From positions 1 to 64,000 of the forward strand of contig JAKSIG010000011.1 of NCBI GenBank assembly GCA_024398955.1: DNA of 64,000 nucleotides. Reading direction: 5' to 3'. Position 1 is the stretch's first letter. Every line of letters begins with the position of its first letter. Shown here piece by piece: positions 1 to 8,464 of this stretch. A program made the translations under genes and the position numbers. Below the pieces are notes generated by a model. The model did no database searches. It was not told the DNA's origin and saw only the letters and a program-made list of their open reading frames with translations. The stretch comes from Fibrobacter sp. (GTDB lineage Bacteria; Fibrobacterota; Fibrobacteria; Fibrobacterales; Fibrobacteraceae).

Positions 1-12
1 TTTTTATACATG

Positions 13-46
13 AAAACCCCGAAAGTTTTGTCCAACTTTCGGGGTT
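13..46 (-). terminator. Rho-independent terminator after the sugar transporter gene
   Basis: A perfect 13-bp stem (arms 15-27 and 34-46, loop of 6) is followed on the minus strand by a T-run. It lies about 70 bases past the stop of the minus-strand transporter gene, so it should end the mnmE-transporter transcript. Confidence 0.8.
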
Positions 47-116
47 CACATCAAATTTCGGTTGCATTTTTTATAAAGACTGCAGCACGACACCCGCAAA
101 ACTTTATGAGATTCCG

Positions 117-998
117 TTAGCCTTTAGAGAGGGTCAAAAGAACAGCACCGGCTAAAATAACGAACGTAGCCAGAAGAAGTTTAATCCGTTCCTTGGCCGT
201 TTTATATTCTCCAAAGACAACTACGCCCCAGCAAAGGTTCACCAGCAAGTTCAGCTGGGTAAGGGGGTAGCCAACGGCGTAACCCAAGGCGCCGCCTGCG
301 GCAATGGGAGCGATAGCCCAGAAGCAGCCGTGCATACCAAAGACCCAGAGGGCGCCAGTGCCTACACAAATAAGGCTTGGTACCATGGGGAAGCCGAAGG
401 ACTTCTTGCGCTTCAACGTAAGGATACCCACAAGAACCTGGCTACCCACAAAGATACCGATGGATGCCGGACACATGAATTCCAAGTCCGTAAGTTGAAG
501 GCCATTGGCTGTGGCAATCTTAAAGGGGATGAGGTAAGTACCGAAAACGAATCCACCCAGGAAGGAACGCCAGTTCTTGAATACGGAACCGCCGGTGGAT
601 GGCGTCAAACGGGACAAGCCCACAAGGAAGCAGACAATCGCAGGAATGGAAAACTTAAAGTCGGAAGTTTCGCCAAAGAGCAAAACCCCGGTCAAGAAGG
701 ACGACAGAATGCTCACGCCCATGGCACGAACGCCGGCGCCAGCAAGGTCTGCCTCGGCCTGCACCGCCCAGAAACTGAAGGCGCCGCCGGCCACCCACAG
801 GACACCGCAAAGCAAGCCGATGGGATTCAGATTGAAAGTTCCCGTCACAACGGCGATTACCAAGGAGCAGATAAGAGCGCCTGTGGTCATCATGGAAAGG
901 AAGGACCAGGAAGAGTAGGAGGACCACTTTTTCAGCGGCACCATGTAGGAGCCAAAAATGACGATGGCGAGCAAGGCGCCGATATAGCTATTTCCCAA
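117..998 (-). CDS. GRP/TMEM144-type sugar transporter
   Basis: This integral membrane protein of about 293 residues has roughly ten hydrophobic segments in two halves, the arrangement of the GRP (glucose/ribose porter) branch of the drug/metabolite transporter superfamily. Typical features are the opening IGALLAIVIFGSYMVPLKK and a repeat-like second half beginning GGFVFGTYLIPFKIA. The open frame extends upstream into mnmE. I chose the TTG at 998 because it lies just at the mnmE stop, has a GGGG stretch upstream and starts directly at the first membrane segment. The 11-base overlap with mnmE suggests translational coupling. The substrate cannot be read from the sequence; a sugar is likely by family. 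The start is uncertain. Confidence 0.7.
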   Translation of the reverse strand: MGNSYIGALLAIVIFGSYMVPLKKWSSYSSWSFLSMMTTGALICSLVIAVVTGTFNLNPIGLLCGVLWVAGGAFSFWAVQAEADLAGAGVRAMGVSILSSFLTGVLLFGETSDFKFSIPAIVCFLVGLSRLTPSTGGSVFKNWRSFLGGFVFGTYLIPFKIATANGLQLTDLEFMCPASIGIFVGSQVLVGILTLKRKKSFGFPMVPSLICVGTGALWVFGMHGCFWAIAPIAAGGALGYAVGYPLTQLNLLVNLCWGVVVFGEYKTAKERIKLLLATFVILAGAVLLTLSKG

Positions 999-2502
999 TG
1001 CAGAACCCCGCAAAGATGGATTGTAAAACGTCTTCAGATGAGATTTCGCCGGTAATGCTCTGGAGGGCGCGGCGAACGATTTGCATTTCAAAGGCCAGCA
1101 GTTCTACTGCGGGATTGGAGCGCAGCTGTGTAAGCACGCGGTCGATGCCAGCCAGAGCCTCCTCGAGGCAAGCCTTCTCACGTTCGCTGGTAATCCAGAG
1201 GTCTTCGGAATTTTCGCGATTCTTGAAAAGGCGGGCGTTAAGGACGGATTTAAGTTCAGTGAGGCCCACACCTGTTTTGGAAGAAATGGACAGGGATTCT
1301 AGATCCTCGCCTTCGCGAGGATGACATGTCGGAATACCTTCGCGAGGATGACATGCGGGAATGCCGGTGCCTCGGCTCTGCTCGGCGGCCTTTAAATCTG
1401 CTTTGGTATAAAGAACCAAGTCTGGGCGAACACCTACGTCAGATAGATTCTTCGCTTCGCTCAGAATGACGGTTGAGGATACATTATCCGGCAACAATTG
1501 TTCATTATTCACTGTTAATTGTTCATCGGAAGAATCCACCAGCAGGATTTTCAAATCGGCTTCCGCAAGAATCTGCTTACTCTTTTCCATGCTCAAGGCG
1601 TCCAGAGCGTCGGCAGCCTTTTCTGCAAGGCCCGCAGTATCCACCAGACGGATTTCGCCACCGTCCAAAAACAGGCGGACTTCCACGAAGTCACGGGTGG
1701 TTCCAGCAATATCGCTCACAAGAATGCGGTCTTCGCCAAGCAGGGCATTCACCAAACTGGACTTGCCCGCATTAGGGGCGCCGTATAAAACCACCAGAGG
1801 CAAGCGGCCTACTTCGGCCTTACCGCGGAAACTGTTCAAAATATCTTGCACCGACTGTCGAATGCCAACAAAGCGAGTTTCCCAACCGGCGTAATCAGGA
1901 TCCGCTTCTTCCTCAGCAAAATCCACATCCAGTTCCAAGCGGGCAGAAATATCCTTCACCTGGGCTGTCAACGCGGCGACCTTCTTGGACAGGGCTCCAC
2001 CCAGCAATCGGTGTGCGTTCTCCAGCTCAGAACGGTTAGCGCTGTGAATCACGTCGGCCACGGATTCCGCCTGGGTCAAGTCCATCTTTCCGTTCAAGAA
2101 GGCACGGCGGGTATACTCCCCCGGTTCCGCCAGGCGAACGCCTTCAACCATGCGACAAGCCTGCAGCAGGTCACGGACAATCAGCGGGTTCCCATGAGGA
2201 TAAAGTTCCAGAACGTCTTCGCCAGTGTAAGAGTTCGGACCTTCAAAATACAAGTAAAGCAGACTATCGATAGTTGCGCCGGCGCGGCACCCGTTCGGCA
2301 AAAGATTTTTGCAACCACCTGCAACATCGGCAGGCCATTTTGCCGTACCCAGTTTTGCCATGTGGGACTTTAGCCCTGCCACGGCATTTTCACCAAAAAG
2401 CGCCTTGACAACTTCACGAACCTGAGTTCCGCTCACGCGAATGGCGGCAACGGCACTAACGCCATTGGGGGTCATGGGGGCTACAATAGTCTGTTTATCC
2501 AT
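988..2502 (-). CDS. mnmE: tRNA uridine-5-carboxymethylaminomethyl(34) synthesis GTPase MnmE
   Basis: MnmE works with MnmG to modify the wobble uridine of certain tRNAs. The protein has the N-terminal tetrahydrofolate-binding domain (SYTGEDVLELYPHGNP, PGEYTRRAFLNGKMDLTQAE), a G domain with G1 GAPNAGKSS, G3 DTAG, G4 TKAD and G5 SSKTG, and the invariant C-terminal FCIGK. The start at 2502 (MDKQTIVAP) matches the family; the open frame begins 16 codons earlier. At 504 residues it is about 50 longer than the roughly 454 of E. coli MnmE. The excess lies in the G domain, between G3 and G5, where three repeat-derived peptides occur (around residues 326-336, 344-353 and 379-401). The G4 motif has Thr in place of the usual Asn. 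The frame is intact, so the protein is probably functional. Confidence 0.96.
   Translation of the reverse strand: MDKQTIVAPMTPNGVSAVAAIRVSGTQVREVVKALFGENAVAGLKSHMAKLGTAKWPADVAGGCKNLLPNGCRAGATIDSLLYLYFEGPNSYTGEDVLELYPHGNPLIVRDLLQACRMVEGVRLAEPGEYTRRAFLNGKMDLTQAESVADVIHSANRSELENAHRLLGGALSKKVAALTAQVKDISARLELDVDFAEEEADPDYAGWETRFVGIRQSVQDILNSFRGKAEVGRLPLVVLYGAPNAGKSSLVNALLGEDRILVSDIAGTTRDFVEVRLFLDGGEIRLVDTAGLAEKAADALDALSMEKSKQILAEADLKILLVDSSDEQLTVNNEQLLPDNVSSTVILSEAKNLSDVGVRPDLVLYTKADLKAAEQSRGTGIPACHPREGIPTCHPREGEDLESLSISSKTGVGLTELKSVLNARLFKNRENSEDLWITSEREKACLEEALAGIDRVLTQLRSNPAVELLAFEMQIVRRALQSITGEISSEDVLQSIFAGFCIGK
1300..1366. repeat. Palindromic repeat element inside mnmE (CATCCTCGCGAAGG type)
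   Basis: Two copies of a unit built on CCTTCGCGAGGATGACAT lie in tandem and are translated in frame as CHPREGIPTCHPREGEDLE within MnmE, between the G4 and G5 motifs. The unit is self-complementary around TCGCGA. Peptides of this kind usually come from intergenic palindromic repeats, so the element looks inserted. Confidence 0.65.
1445..1472. repeat. Palindromic repeat element inside mnmE (TTCGCTTCGCTCAGAATGAC type)
   Basis: A 28-base unit is translated in frame as ILSEAKNL in MnmE, just before the G4 motif. The peptide VILSEAKNL is a familiar translation of dispersed bacterial palindromes. It differs in sequence from the neighbouring element at 1300-1366. Confidence 0.55.
1494..1526. repeat. 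AT-rich TTAATTGTTCA direct repeat inside mnmE
   Basis: A short direct repeat of the unit ATTGTTCA with spacer is translated as EQLTVNNEQLL in MnmE after the G3 region. It resembles the intergenic ATGAATTATGAATT-type repeats seen near 14846 and 18985 in this window. Confidence 0.45.
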
Positions 2503-2735
2503 ACGCAAGAAAAATAGAAATTCACACAATATTCCACAGTAGAACTTCATCGCAAGGCACCCATAATTGTGCCAACTGTTTACCTTACAAAAATTGCACT
2601 CTTTTCCATACTTTGTATGGTAATTTGTTACAAAATGATTCCTCGCTTAACATTTAATTGCTTTAATTAATACTTTTTTATTATCAAACAGCAAAGCAAG
2701 ATTGGATTGCCGTTTTTATTATTAAATTCATTCGT

Positions 2736-3716
2736 ATGAGTCAATTCAAAATCATTTCCCGCCCCCTTGGCACAATCCAGTGCTTTGTCATGCAGCGCGA
2801 TGATGGCGCAGAATTCGAAATTCTTTCCGGATATGGCTGCGGATTAAACGCTTGGCGCCTCAATAAGCAGGACCTGCTTATGGGTTACCGTCAAGGCGAC
2901 GACATTGCCAAAATCGCCCCCGACACCAATGCCGGTTGCAGACTGACACCCTTCCCGGGCAGAACTGCATTCGCCAAATTCACCTGGGGTGGCAACACCT
3001 ACCAGCTAGAAAACAACGTGAGCTGGGCTCCCCACGCCCTTCACGGATTTCTACAGAACAAGGAATGGCAATTTCAGAGTTTTGAAAGCGACAACGAAAG
3101 CTGTACCGCAATTTTTACCTGCGACTGGGCAGGAGCGTACACAGGATACCCCTTCCCCTACCGTGCCACGAACATCGTTACCTTCACAGGCGAGTCCGTC
3201 ATGATCCAATCCAAGGTTGAAAATCTGGGAACAAAGGACCTGCCCTATTCCGAAGGATGGCACCCCTACTTTATGCTGGGCGAAAAGATTGATAATCTTG
3301 TCATGAAAATGCCCGAAACCAAGCTCGCCCTTCTGGACAAGGCAGACCTGCCTACAGGAAACTTCCAGGACGACACCCGCTTTGTTGGCGGCAGTAAAAT
3401 CGGAGACCAGTTCATCAACGACTGCTTCTGCCTTAACGATGAATACGCCAAGGTTCACGTTACCGAGACTCAGGATCTCACAAACAACGCTCATGTAATT
3501 CTAGAAAGCGAAAAGTTCACATTGGATATTTGGCAGCGTGCTGGTAAAGAACAGTACAACGCTATTCAAATGTACACTCCGCCCGATCGTATGAGCATCG
3601 CCATCGAGCCCATGACCTCGGAACCCGACGCCCTAAACCACCATCGCGGACTCATCGTGATTCCGCCAGGAGAGTCCAGGACCTTCCAGTTCGGTTTTAG
3701 CATCGCTGAAAAGTAA
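2736..3716 (+). CDS. Aldose 1-epimerase (galactose mutarotase-like)
   Basis: This cytoplasmic 326-residue enzyme should interconvert alpha and beta anomers of free aldoses. The two family histidines appear as H103 (APHALHG) and H176 (GWHPYF), and the catalytic glutamate as E291 (SIAIEPMT). The central region is rich in beta strands as expected for the galactose mutarotase fold, and there is no signal peptide. It stands directly before the mannanase genes and is closed off by its own strong terminator, so it fits the use of sugars released by those enzymes without clearly sharing their transcript. No convincing ribosome-binding site is seen before the ATG. Whether the preferred sugar is galactose or another hexose cannot be told. 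Confidence 0.9.
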   Translation: MSQFKIISRPLGTIQCFVMQRDDGAEFEILSGYGCGLNAWRLNKQDLLMGYRQGDDIAKIAPDTNAGCRLTPFPGRTAFAKFTWGGNTYQLENNVSWAPHALHGFLQNKEWQFQSFESDNESCTAIFTCDWAGAYTGYPFPYRATNIVTFTGESVMIQSKVENLGTKDLPYSEGWHPYFMLGEKIDNLVMKMPETKLALLDKADLPTGNFQDDTRFVGGSKIGDQFINDCFCLNDEYAKVHVTETQDLTNNAHVILESEKFTLDIWQRAGKEQYNAIQMYTPPDRMSIAIEPMTSEPDALNHHRGLIVIPPGESRTFQFGFSIAEK

Positions 3717-3735
3717 GATTTACAACAGATTCATC

Positions 3736-3771
3736 AAAAAACGGCGTTTTTCGCAAGAAAACGCCGTTTTT
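3736..3771 (+). terminator. Terminator after the aldose epimerase gene
   Basis: A 14-bp stem (AAAACGGCGTTTT paired with AAAACGCCGTTTT) and a 7-base loop end in a T-run. The structure has A and T tracts on both sides, so it could act in either direction; its position favours the plus strand. Confidence 0.85.
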
Positions 3772-3797
3772 GATTATTGAAAATTGTTGAGTTTTTT

Positions 3798-3856
3798 TCA
3801 ACGATATTCCAATCTGGAATTTTTTATTCCGCCTTACACTACATATACGAATATAG
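3798..3856 (+). promoter_or_regulatory. Putative promoter/operator region shared with the second GH26 gene
   Basis: The octamer TCAACGAT (3798-3805) and the octamer GAATATAG (3849-3856) occur 90 and 39 bases before the ATG of the GH26 gene. The same two octamers stand 89 and 37 bases before the other GH26 gene (8376-8383 and 8428-8435). The second octamer is a likely minus-10 region; the first may bind a regulator. No experimental support. Confidence 0.4.
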
Positions 3857-3887
3857 TTTTACCGTGAGACAAATTTATGGAGTGTCT

Positions 3888-6191
3888 ATGAAGATTTCTA
3901 AAACCCTTTTGGCATTCGGCCTGGCAGCTACTACCTCCACAATGGCAGCCCAGTACGAAGCAGAATCCGCAACAATTACCGATGATGCAGCAGTCGCTAC
4001 CGCTGAAGCCGCTTCTGGCGGCAAGATGATCAAGCTAAACGGCGGCAACATTCACTTTACAGTTTCCGTTGAAACAGCCGGCACTTACACAGCTGTCATC
4101 CACTACATGAACAACTATGGTGGCTCCAAGATCAACAATCTGGAAGCCAACGGAGCTTCTTCCCAGGTATCCTTTGATGTAACCGGCAAGGGCGAATTCG
4201 CAGATGTAGAAACAACCCTAATGCTAAAGGCAGGCGAAAACAAGGTTTCCATTACCAATAGCTGGGGCTGGATCGACGTAGACTACATTTCCATTGAACC
4301 TTTCAAGCCCAAGGAATTTACCCTCTGTAACGCTCCTGTAACTGCAAAGGCAACACCTTCCGCAATCAAGCTTTACAACTTCCTTACCAACAACTTTGGC
4401 AAGAAGACCATTTCCGGCATCATGACCGGTAATATGGACGGCTACACCATGGGTGACTTCACCCAGCACGAAGACGTGCAGGCCGTTTACAAGGCTGGCG
4501 GCAAATACCCCGCACTGGTCGGCATCGACCTGATGAACGCTACCGGCGGTAACTCCGAGTCCAGCTGGTTCCAGACTTACACCGAAAAGGCCGTAGACAT
4601 CGCCAAGAGCGTCTGGAAGAAGGGCGGCATTCCGGCCATTACATGGCACTGGCGTCCCGGCGAAGAAGAAGAATTCTATGTCAAGGGCGCAAATGCGACT
4701 TACACCGATTTCGACTTTACCCAGGCATTCGTAAAGGGAACCACCAGTTGGGACACCCTGAGCACCGAATACAAGGCTCTTACCGGCGACATCGATAAGG
4801 TGGCAAAGATCTTCCTTGAACTTCAGGAAGCAGGTGTTGCAGCAATCTTCCGCCCCCTCCACGAATCCGGCGGCGCATGGTTCTGGTGGAGCACCCACAC
4901 TGGCAAGCAGTTTGCTGCACTTTACCAGTTGCTCTACGAACGCATGGTCTTCGTGAACGGAGTCAACAACCTGATTTGGGACTTCAACCCTCAGGATGTC
5001 AGCAAGATCAGCTGGACTCCGGGCGAAACCTACTACGACGTTCTCTCTGTTGACATTTACAATGATGCAAATGACCATCAGAGCAACGCATCCGCCTTCA
5101 TTGACTTCACCAACAAGGGTGGCACCAACAAGATTATCTCCCTCAGCGAAAACGGCCCCATCCCCGATGTCGAAAAGATGTACTCCGAAAATGCTCCCTG
5201 GAGCTGGTGGATGCCGTGGTATGAATCCTGGTCCGGTGGCTTCGTAAGCAAGACTGCAGCTTCCGTATGGCAGAGCAACTTTGCCGACGAACGCATCATC
5301 ACCTTGGACAAGATGCCTGGTTGGGATTCCTACAACGAAGCCAATTCTGGCACCAAGACTTGCCCCACCTCTACTGCCAATGCAAAATTCGAAGCCGACA
5401 CCGCAAAGGCTAACCAGGAAGTTGTTGACCTCGTCATGGGAGTTACCTTCAAGGCCCTGAACGACAGCGGAGCAAATATTGAATATACCAAGCTCCCGAA
5501 TCTTGTTGGAGCAACCTCCATTGCCATTGACATCGAAAACAAGGGCGAAGGCGGAGCAGACGGCGGAATCTGGGTTGGCCTCGCTTTCGTACGTAACGGT
5601 ATGGATGATGATGGCTGGACATGGGAAATGTCCCCGTCTGATGGCTGCTGGATTAACGATGGTGCCAAGGCTACCTGTGAATTTGATATTACAACCTACA
5701 AGGATGACGCCGGCAACGAACACCCCATCGATCTGGACAAGCTCTTCTCTGTCACTTTGATGGTTGGCGGCGCAGCTGGTTTCAACGGTGTAGTTCTCTT
5801 TGACAACATGGTGGCAGACAACGGCAAGGTTATTAGCGCCTTCGACGACAAGAAGGGACTGTTTACCGCGGCAACACAGAGCAAGGGGCACATTACCAGC
5901 ATCGACCTCTACAACCAGGATGGCACCCCCACCGCCATCAAGCCGATTGCCGCTGCAAAGGCTACTGGTCTCCGTGTGCAGGGCAAGAGCGTTATGCTCA
6001 CTGCAGCATCTGCTGGTAATGTCAGCGTGGAAGTCTTCGGTATGAACGGCAAGCGTGTCGCTACCCTCTACCGCGGTGCACTTTCCGCAGGCACCCACGC
6101 CTTCGACATGGGCGAACTCTCCAAGGGTCAGTACATCGTCCGCGTGAAGGGCGCTGGTGTTAATGCAGTTCAGGCTGTAAAGATCCAGTAA
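3888..6191 (+). CDS. Secreted GH26 beta-mannanase with carbohydrate-binding modules
   Basis: This 767-residue enzyme should cleave beta-1,4-mannan outside the cell. A signal peptide (MKISKTLLAFGLAATTSTMAA) is followed by a CBM6/35-like beta-sandwich (about 20-140) and the GH26 catalytic domain (about 150-500). The acid/base is probably E326 in RPLHESGGAWFWW and the nucleophile E421 in LSENGPIPD. A second beta-sandwich, possibly CBM11-like (about 510-690), and a C-terminal tail of about 75 residues (VFGMNGKRVATL ... KGQYIVRVKG) resembling type IX secretion sorting domains complete the protein. The ATG at 3888 has GGAG upstream and starts exactly at the signal peptide; the longer open frame lacks these. 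A terminator separates it from the following GH5 gene. Confidence 0.92.
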   Translation: MKISKTLLAFGLAATTSTMAAQYEAESATITDDAAVATAEAASGGKMIKLNGGNIHFTVSVETAGTYTAVIHYMNNYGGSKINNLEANGASSQVSFDVTGKGEFADVETTLMLKAGENKVSITNSWGWIDVDYISIEPFKPKEFTLCNAPVTAKATPSAIKLYNFLTNNFGKKTISGIMTGNMDGYTMGDFTQHEDVQAVYKAGGKYPALVGIDLMNATGGNSESSWFQTYTEKAVDIAKSVWKKGGIPAITWHWRPGEEEEFYVKGANATYTDFDFTQAFVKGTTSWDTLSTEYKALTGDIDKVAKIFLELQEAGVAAIFRPLHESGGAWFWWSTHTGKQFAALYQLLYERMVFVNGVNNLIWDFNPQDVSKISWTPGETYYDVLSVDIYNDANDHQSNASAFIDFTNKGGTNKIISLSENGPIPDVEKMYSENAPWSWWMPWYESWSGGFVSKTAASVWQSNFADERIITLDKMPGWDSYNEANSGTKTCPTSTANAKFEADTAKANQEVVDLVMGVTFKALNDSGANIEYTKLPNLVGATSIAIDIENKGEGGADGGIWVGLAFVRNGMDDDGWTWEMSPSDGCWINDGAKATCEFDITTYKDDAGNEHPIDLDKLFSVTLMVGGAAGFNGVVLFDNMVADNGKVISAFDDKKGLFTAATQSKGHITSIDLYNQDGTPTAIKPIAAAKATGLRVQGKSVMLTAASAGNVSVEVFGMNGKRVATLYRGALSAGTHAFDMGELSKGQYIVRVKGAGVNAVQAVKIQ

Positions 6192-6216
6192 TTCAATAAG
6201 TTTAGTGTTTGGGACC

Positions 6217-6253
6217 GAACGTCGCGGAAATCTCCGCGGCGTTCTTTCTTTTT
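6217..6253 (+). terminator. Terminator after the first GH26 gene
   Basis: An 11-bp stem (6217-6227 with 6234-6244, one G-T pair) and a 6-base loop are followed by a T-rich run. Confidence 0.85.
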
Positions 6254-6389
6254 CAGAAATTCCTAGCCCGCGCTTTCATACACCTTTTTTTGATAAATCG
6301 CACAGGAAAGTTTACGTTATCCTTTCTTTAGTTCATTTTTTTGAGTTTTTGTATAGATTTGATGCCGTAAAAAAGAAAAAGGAGTTCCA

Positions 6390-8300
6390 ATGAATAAATT
6401 CGCCAAGGCAGCCCTTATTGCCACTCTCGCCGGTTCCGCCACTGCAGTTTTTGCAGCTCCGGGCCTTAAAGTTAGCGGCACCGACCTTATGTACAACGGC
6501 AAGAAGATTTTCTTCTCCGGCACCAATTTGGCCTGGGCCGACTACAATTCCGACGTTGGCGAATCCCCCTTGGACGAAAACGCATGGCGCAAGGCCGTGG
6601 AAGGCACCCGTGCAGCAGGTGGTAACGCTATCCGCTGGTGGCTTTTCAACAACATGAGCCAAAGCCCCGCCATTGACGAAACCACTCACCTGGTTTCCGG
6701 CTTGAAGGCAAGCACTTTAGCTAACATGAAGAAGGCTCTGGACATCGCCGAAGAATACGGTGTGATGGTGTCCATGTGCTTGTTTAGCCACAATCTGATG
6801 GAACCTAACCAGTGGGGTATTTATACCGGCGAAAAGTTGGATATTACCGCCAACGAAAAGCTGTTCACCGACGAAGGTACCTCTGCTTTCATCAACAACG
6901 TTCTTATTCCCGTTGTGAAGGGTGTCGGAAATCATAACGCCCTTATGACTTGGGAAGTTTTCAATGAACCGGAAGGCATGACCAGCGTGGGCTGGACCAC
7001 CAAGAAGTTGGACAAGGCCACCCTCCAGAAGTTTACCAACAAGATTGCCGCAGCCATCCACACCACAGACCCAGAATTGCTGGTTTCTACCGGAAGCGTG
7101 AACATTCAGTATCAGGAATGGTGGAATGACGCAAACCTGATTGCAGCCGGTGGCGAAGCCAATGGTACCCTGGACTTCTTCCAGACTCACTATTACCCCT
7201 ATTACCAGGGCGATGCCGTTTCTCCCTTCGTGAATACGGCAGCCCAGATGCAGTCTACCTACAAGTATGACGCCAAGCCCATGATTATCGGTGAATTCCC
7301 GGCTAGCGGCTGGAGCGGAACGACCTACACCACATCCATGGCTGCAAAGACCCAGATTTCTGCAGAACAGGCCTACAAATTCGCCTACGAAAGCGGTTAT
7401 GCCGGTGCTTTGGCCTGGCAGTACATTGGCGACAAGACCGAAGCAAACTTCGGTGGCTATAGCTACACCATCGACCCCGCACTGGACGCCATGACCAAGC
7501 TGGCAGCTACAGCGGAAGCATCCATCAAGATCAAGGATGTGGAAATTGCTGCAGGCGGTGGCGACGGCAAGATGGCCGTAACCTACGGCGATGACAATGC
7601 CCAGATTGAATACCAGAACAAGGGCGGTTGGGACCTTTCCAAGGCAACCACCTTCACTTGGACAGCCAAGAACAATGGCGCTAGCGATGCAGATATCTAC
7701 CTGATCTTGAAACTCACAGACGCTTGGACCTGGACAGAAACCGACGGCAGCTGCACCGTTCCTGCCGGCGAAAAGGTCACCTGTTCCATTGATATTTCCG
7801 GCTTTGCCGACCGCAACAAGACATTGGCCATCGTTCTTGCCAACTATGCTGCAGGATATACCGGTACTGTGATTTATGACGATATCGCCGCCGGCGACCA
7901 GATGCTCTTCAACTTCAACGAAGACAAGTACGACGCTTTCGGCCGCGGTTACGGAAACACCGAAGTCCAGATTCCAGAAATCAAGATCGTGTATAACGAA
8001 GACTATGTCATGGGCGGCAATCCCAATGGCAGTGGCACCACCGCATTCCACGCCACAGCAAAGAGCGCACCCAGCCAGATGACCGTAACTGGCAACAGCA
8101 TCATGTTCACCGCAGCCTCCGCAGGAGACGTCAGCGTAGACGTATTCGGTATGAACGGCAAGCGCGTAGCAACTCTGTTCCACGGCATTCTAAACGCAGG
8201 AACCCACGCATTTGACATGTCCGAACTTTCCAAGGGTCAGTACATCATTCGCGTGAAGGGCGCAGGCATTGCAGCAACTCAGCCAGTCAAGATTAAGTAA
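6390..8300 (+). CDS. Secreted GH5 beta-mannanase/endoglycanase
   Basis: This is a 636-residue secreted glycoside hydrolase. The signal peptide probably ends at VFA-AP (residue 22). The GH5 barrel spans about 25-345, with the acid/base E193 in WEVFNEPEG and the nucleophile E302 in IIGEFPASG. A beta-sandwich of CBM type follows (about 360-545), then a C-terminal tail of about 75 residues nearly identical to that of the upstream GH26 protein (VFGMNGKRVATL, KGQYIIRVKG). AAGGAG precedes the ATG. The GG-NAIRWW stretch and its place between two GH26 mannanases favour endo-beta-1,4-mannanase activity, but GH5 also includes cellulases. A TATAGA minus-10-like box lies 38 bases before the start. Confidence 0.9.
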   Translation: MNKFAKAALIATLAGSATAVFAAPGLKVSGTDLMYNGKKIFFSGTNLAWADYNSDVGESPLDENAWRKAVEGTRAAGGNAIRWWLFNNMSQSPAIDETTHLVSGLKASTLANMKKALDIAEEYGVMVSMCLFSHNLMEPNQWGIYTGEKLDITANEKLFTDEGTSAFINNVLIPVVKGVGNHNALMTWEVFNEPEGMTSVGWTTKKLDKATLQKFTNKIAAAIHTTDPELLVSTGSVNIQYQEWWNDANLIAAGGEANGTLDFFQTHYYPYYQGDAVSPFVNTAAQMQSTYKYDAKPMIIGEFPASGWSGTTYTTSMAAKTQISAEQAYKFAYESGYAGALAWQYIGDKTEANFGGYSYTIDPALDAMTKLAATAEASIKIKDVEIAAGGGDGKMAVTYGDDNAQIEYQNKGGWDLSKATTFTWTAKNNGASDADIYLILKLTDAWTWTETDGSCTVPAGEKVTCSIDISGFADRNKTLAIVLANYAAGYTGTVIYDDIAAGDQMLFNFNEDKYDAFGRGYGNTEVQIPEIKIVYNEDYVMGGNPNGSGTTAFHATAKSAPSQMTVTGNSIMFTAASAGDVSVDVFGMNGKRVATLFHGILNAGTHAFDMSELSKGQYIIRVKGAGIAATQPVKIK

Positions 8301-8323
8301 TACGCTTTTTCTCCTTAAGATAA

Positions 8324-8357
8324 AGAGTCTCGGGATTTGTCTCGAGGCTCTTTTTTT
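8324..8357 (+). terminator. Terminator after the GH5 gene
   Basis: A 9-bp stem (8324-8332 with 8343-8351, one G-T pair) is followed by seven T residues. Confidence 0.85.
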
Positions 8358-8375
8358 ATTAATGATGCGATTATT

Positions 8376-8435
8376 TCAACGATTTAAGTTTTTTAGAACA
8401 TTCTCCCATTTTGAAAAAACGATCTGTGAATATAG
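8376..8435 (+). promoter_or_regulatory. Putative promoter/operator region of the second GH26 gene
   Basis: TCAACGAT (8376-8383) and GAATATAG (8428-8435) stand at the same distances from the ATG (89 and 37 bases) as in the first GH26 gene. The rest of the upstream sequence differs, so the conserved boxes may be functional. Confidence 0.4.
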
Positions 8436-8464
8436 ATTTAAGGTGGTTTAATTAAGGAGTGTTT

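Noticed and set aside
988..2502. mnmE as a broken gene because of repeat insertions
   Set aside because: All insertions keep the frame and every GTPase and C-terminal motif remains, so it is not called a pseudogene.
4224..6098. 624-codon open frame antisense to the first GH26 gene
   Set aside because: The plus strand has clear signal peptide, catalytic motifs and RBS; the long antisense frame results from codon bias. The same holds for 6717-8183, 8645-10300 and 10579-12600 on the minus strand.
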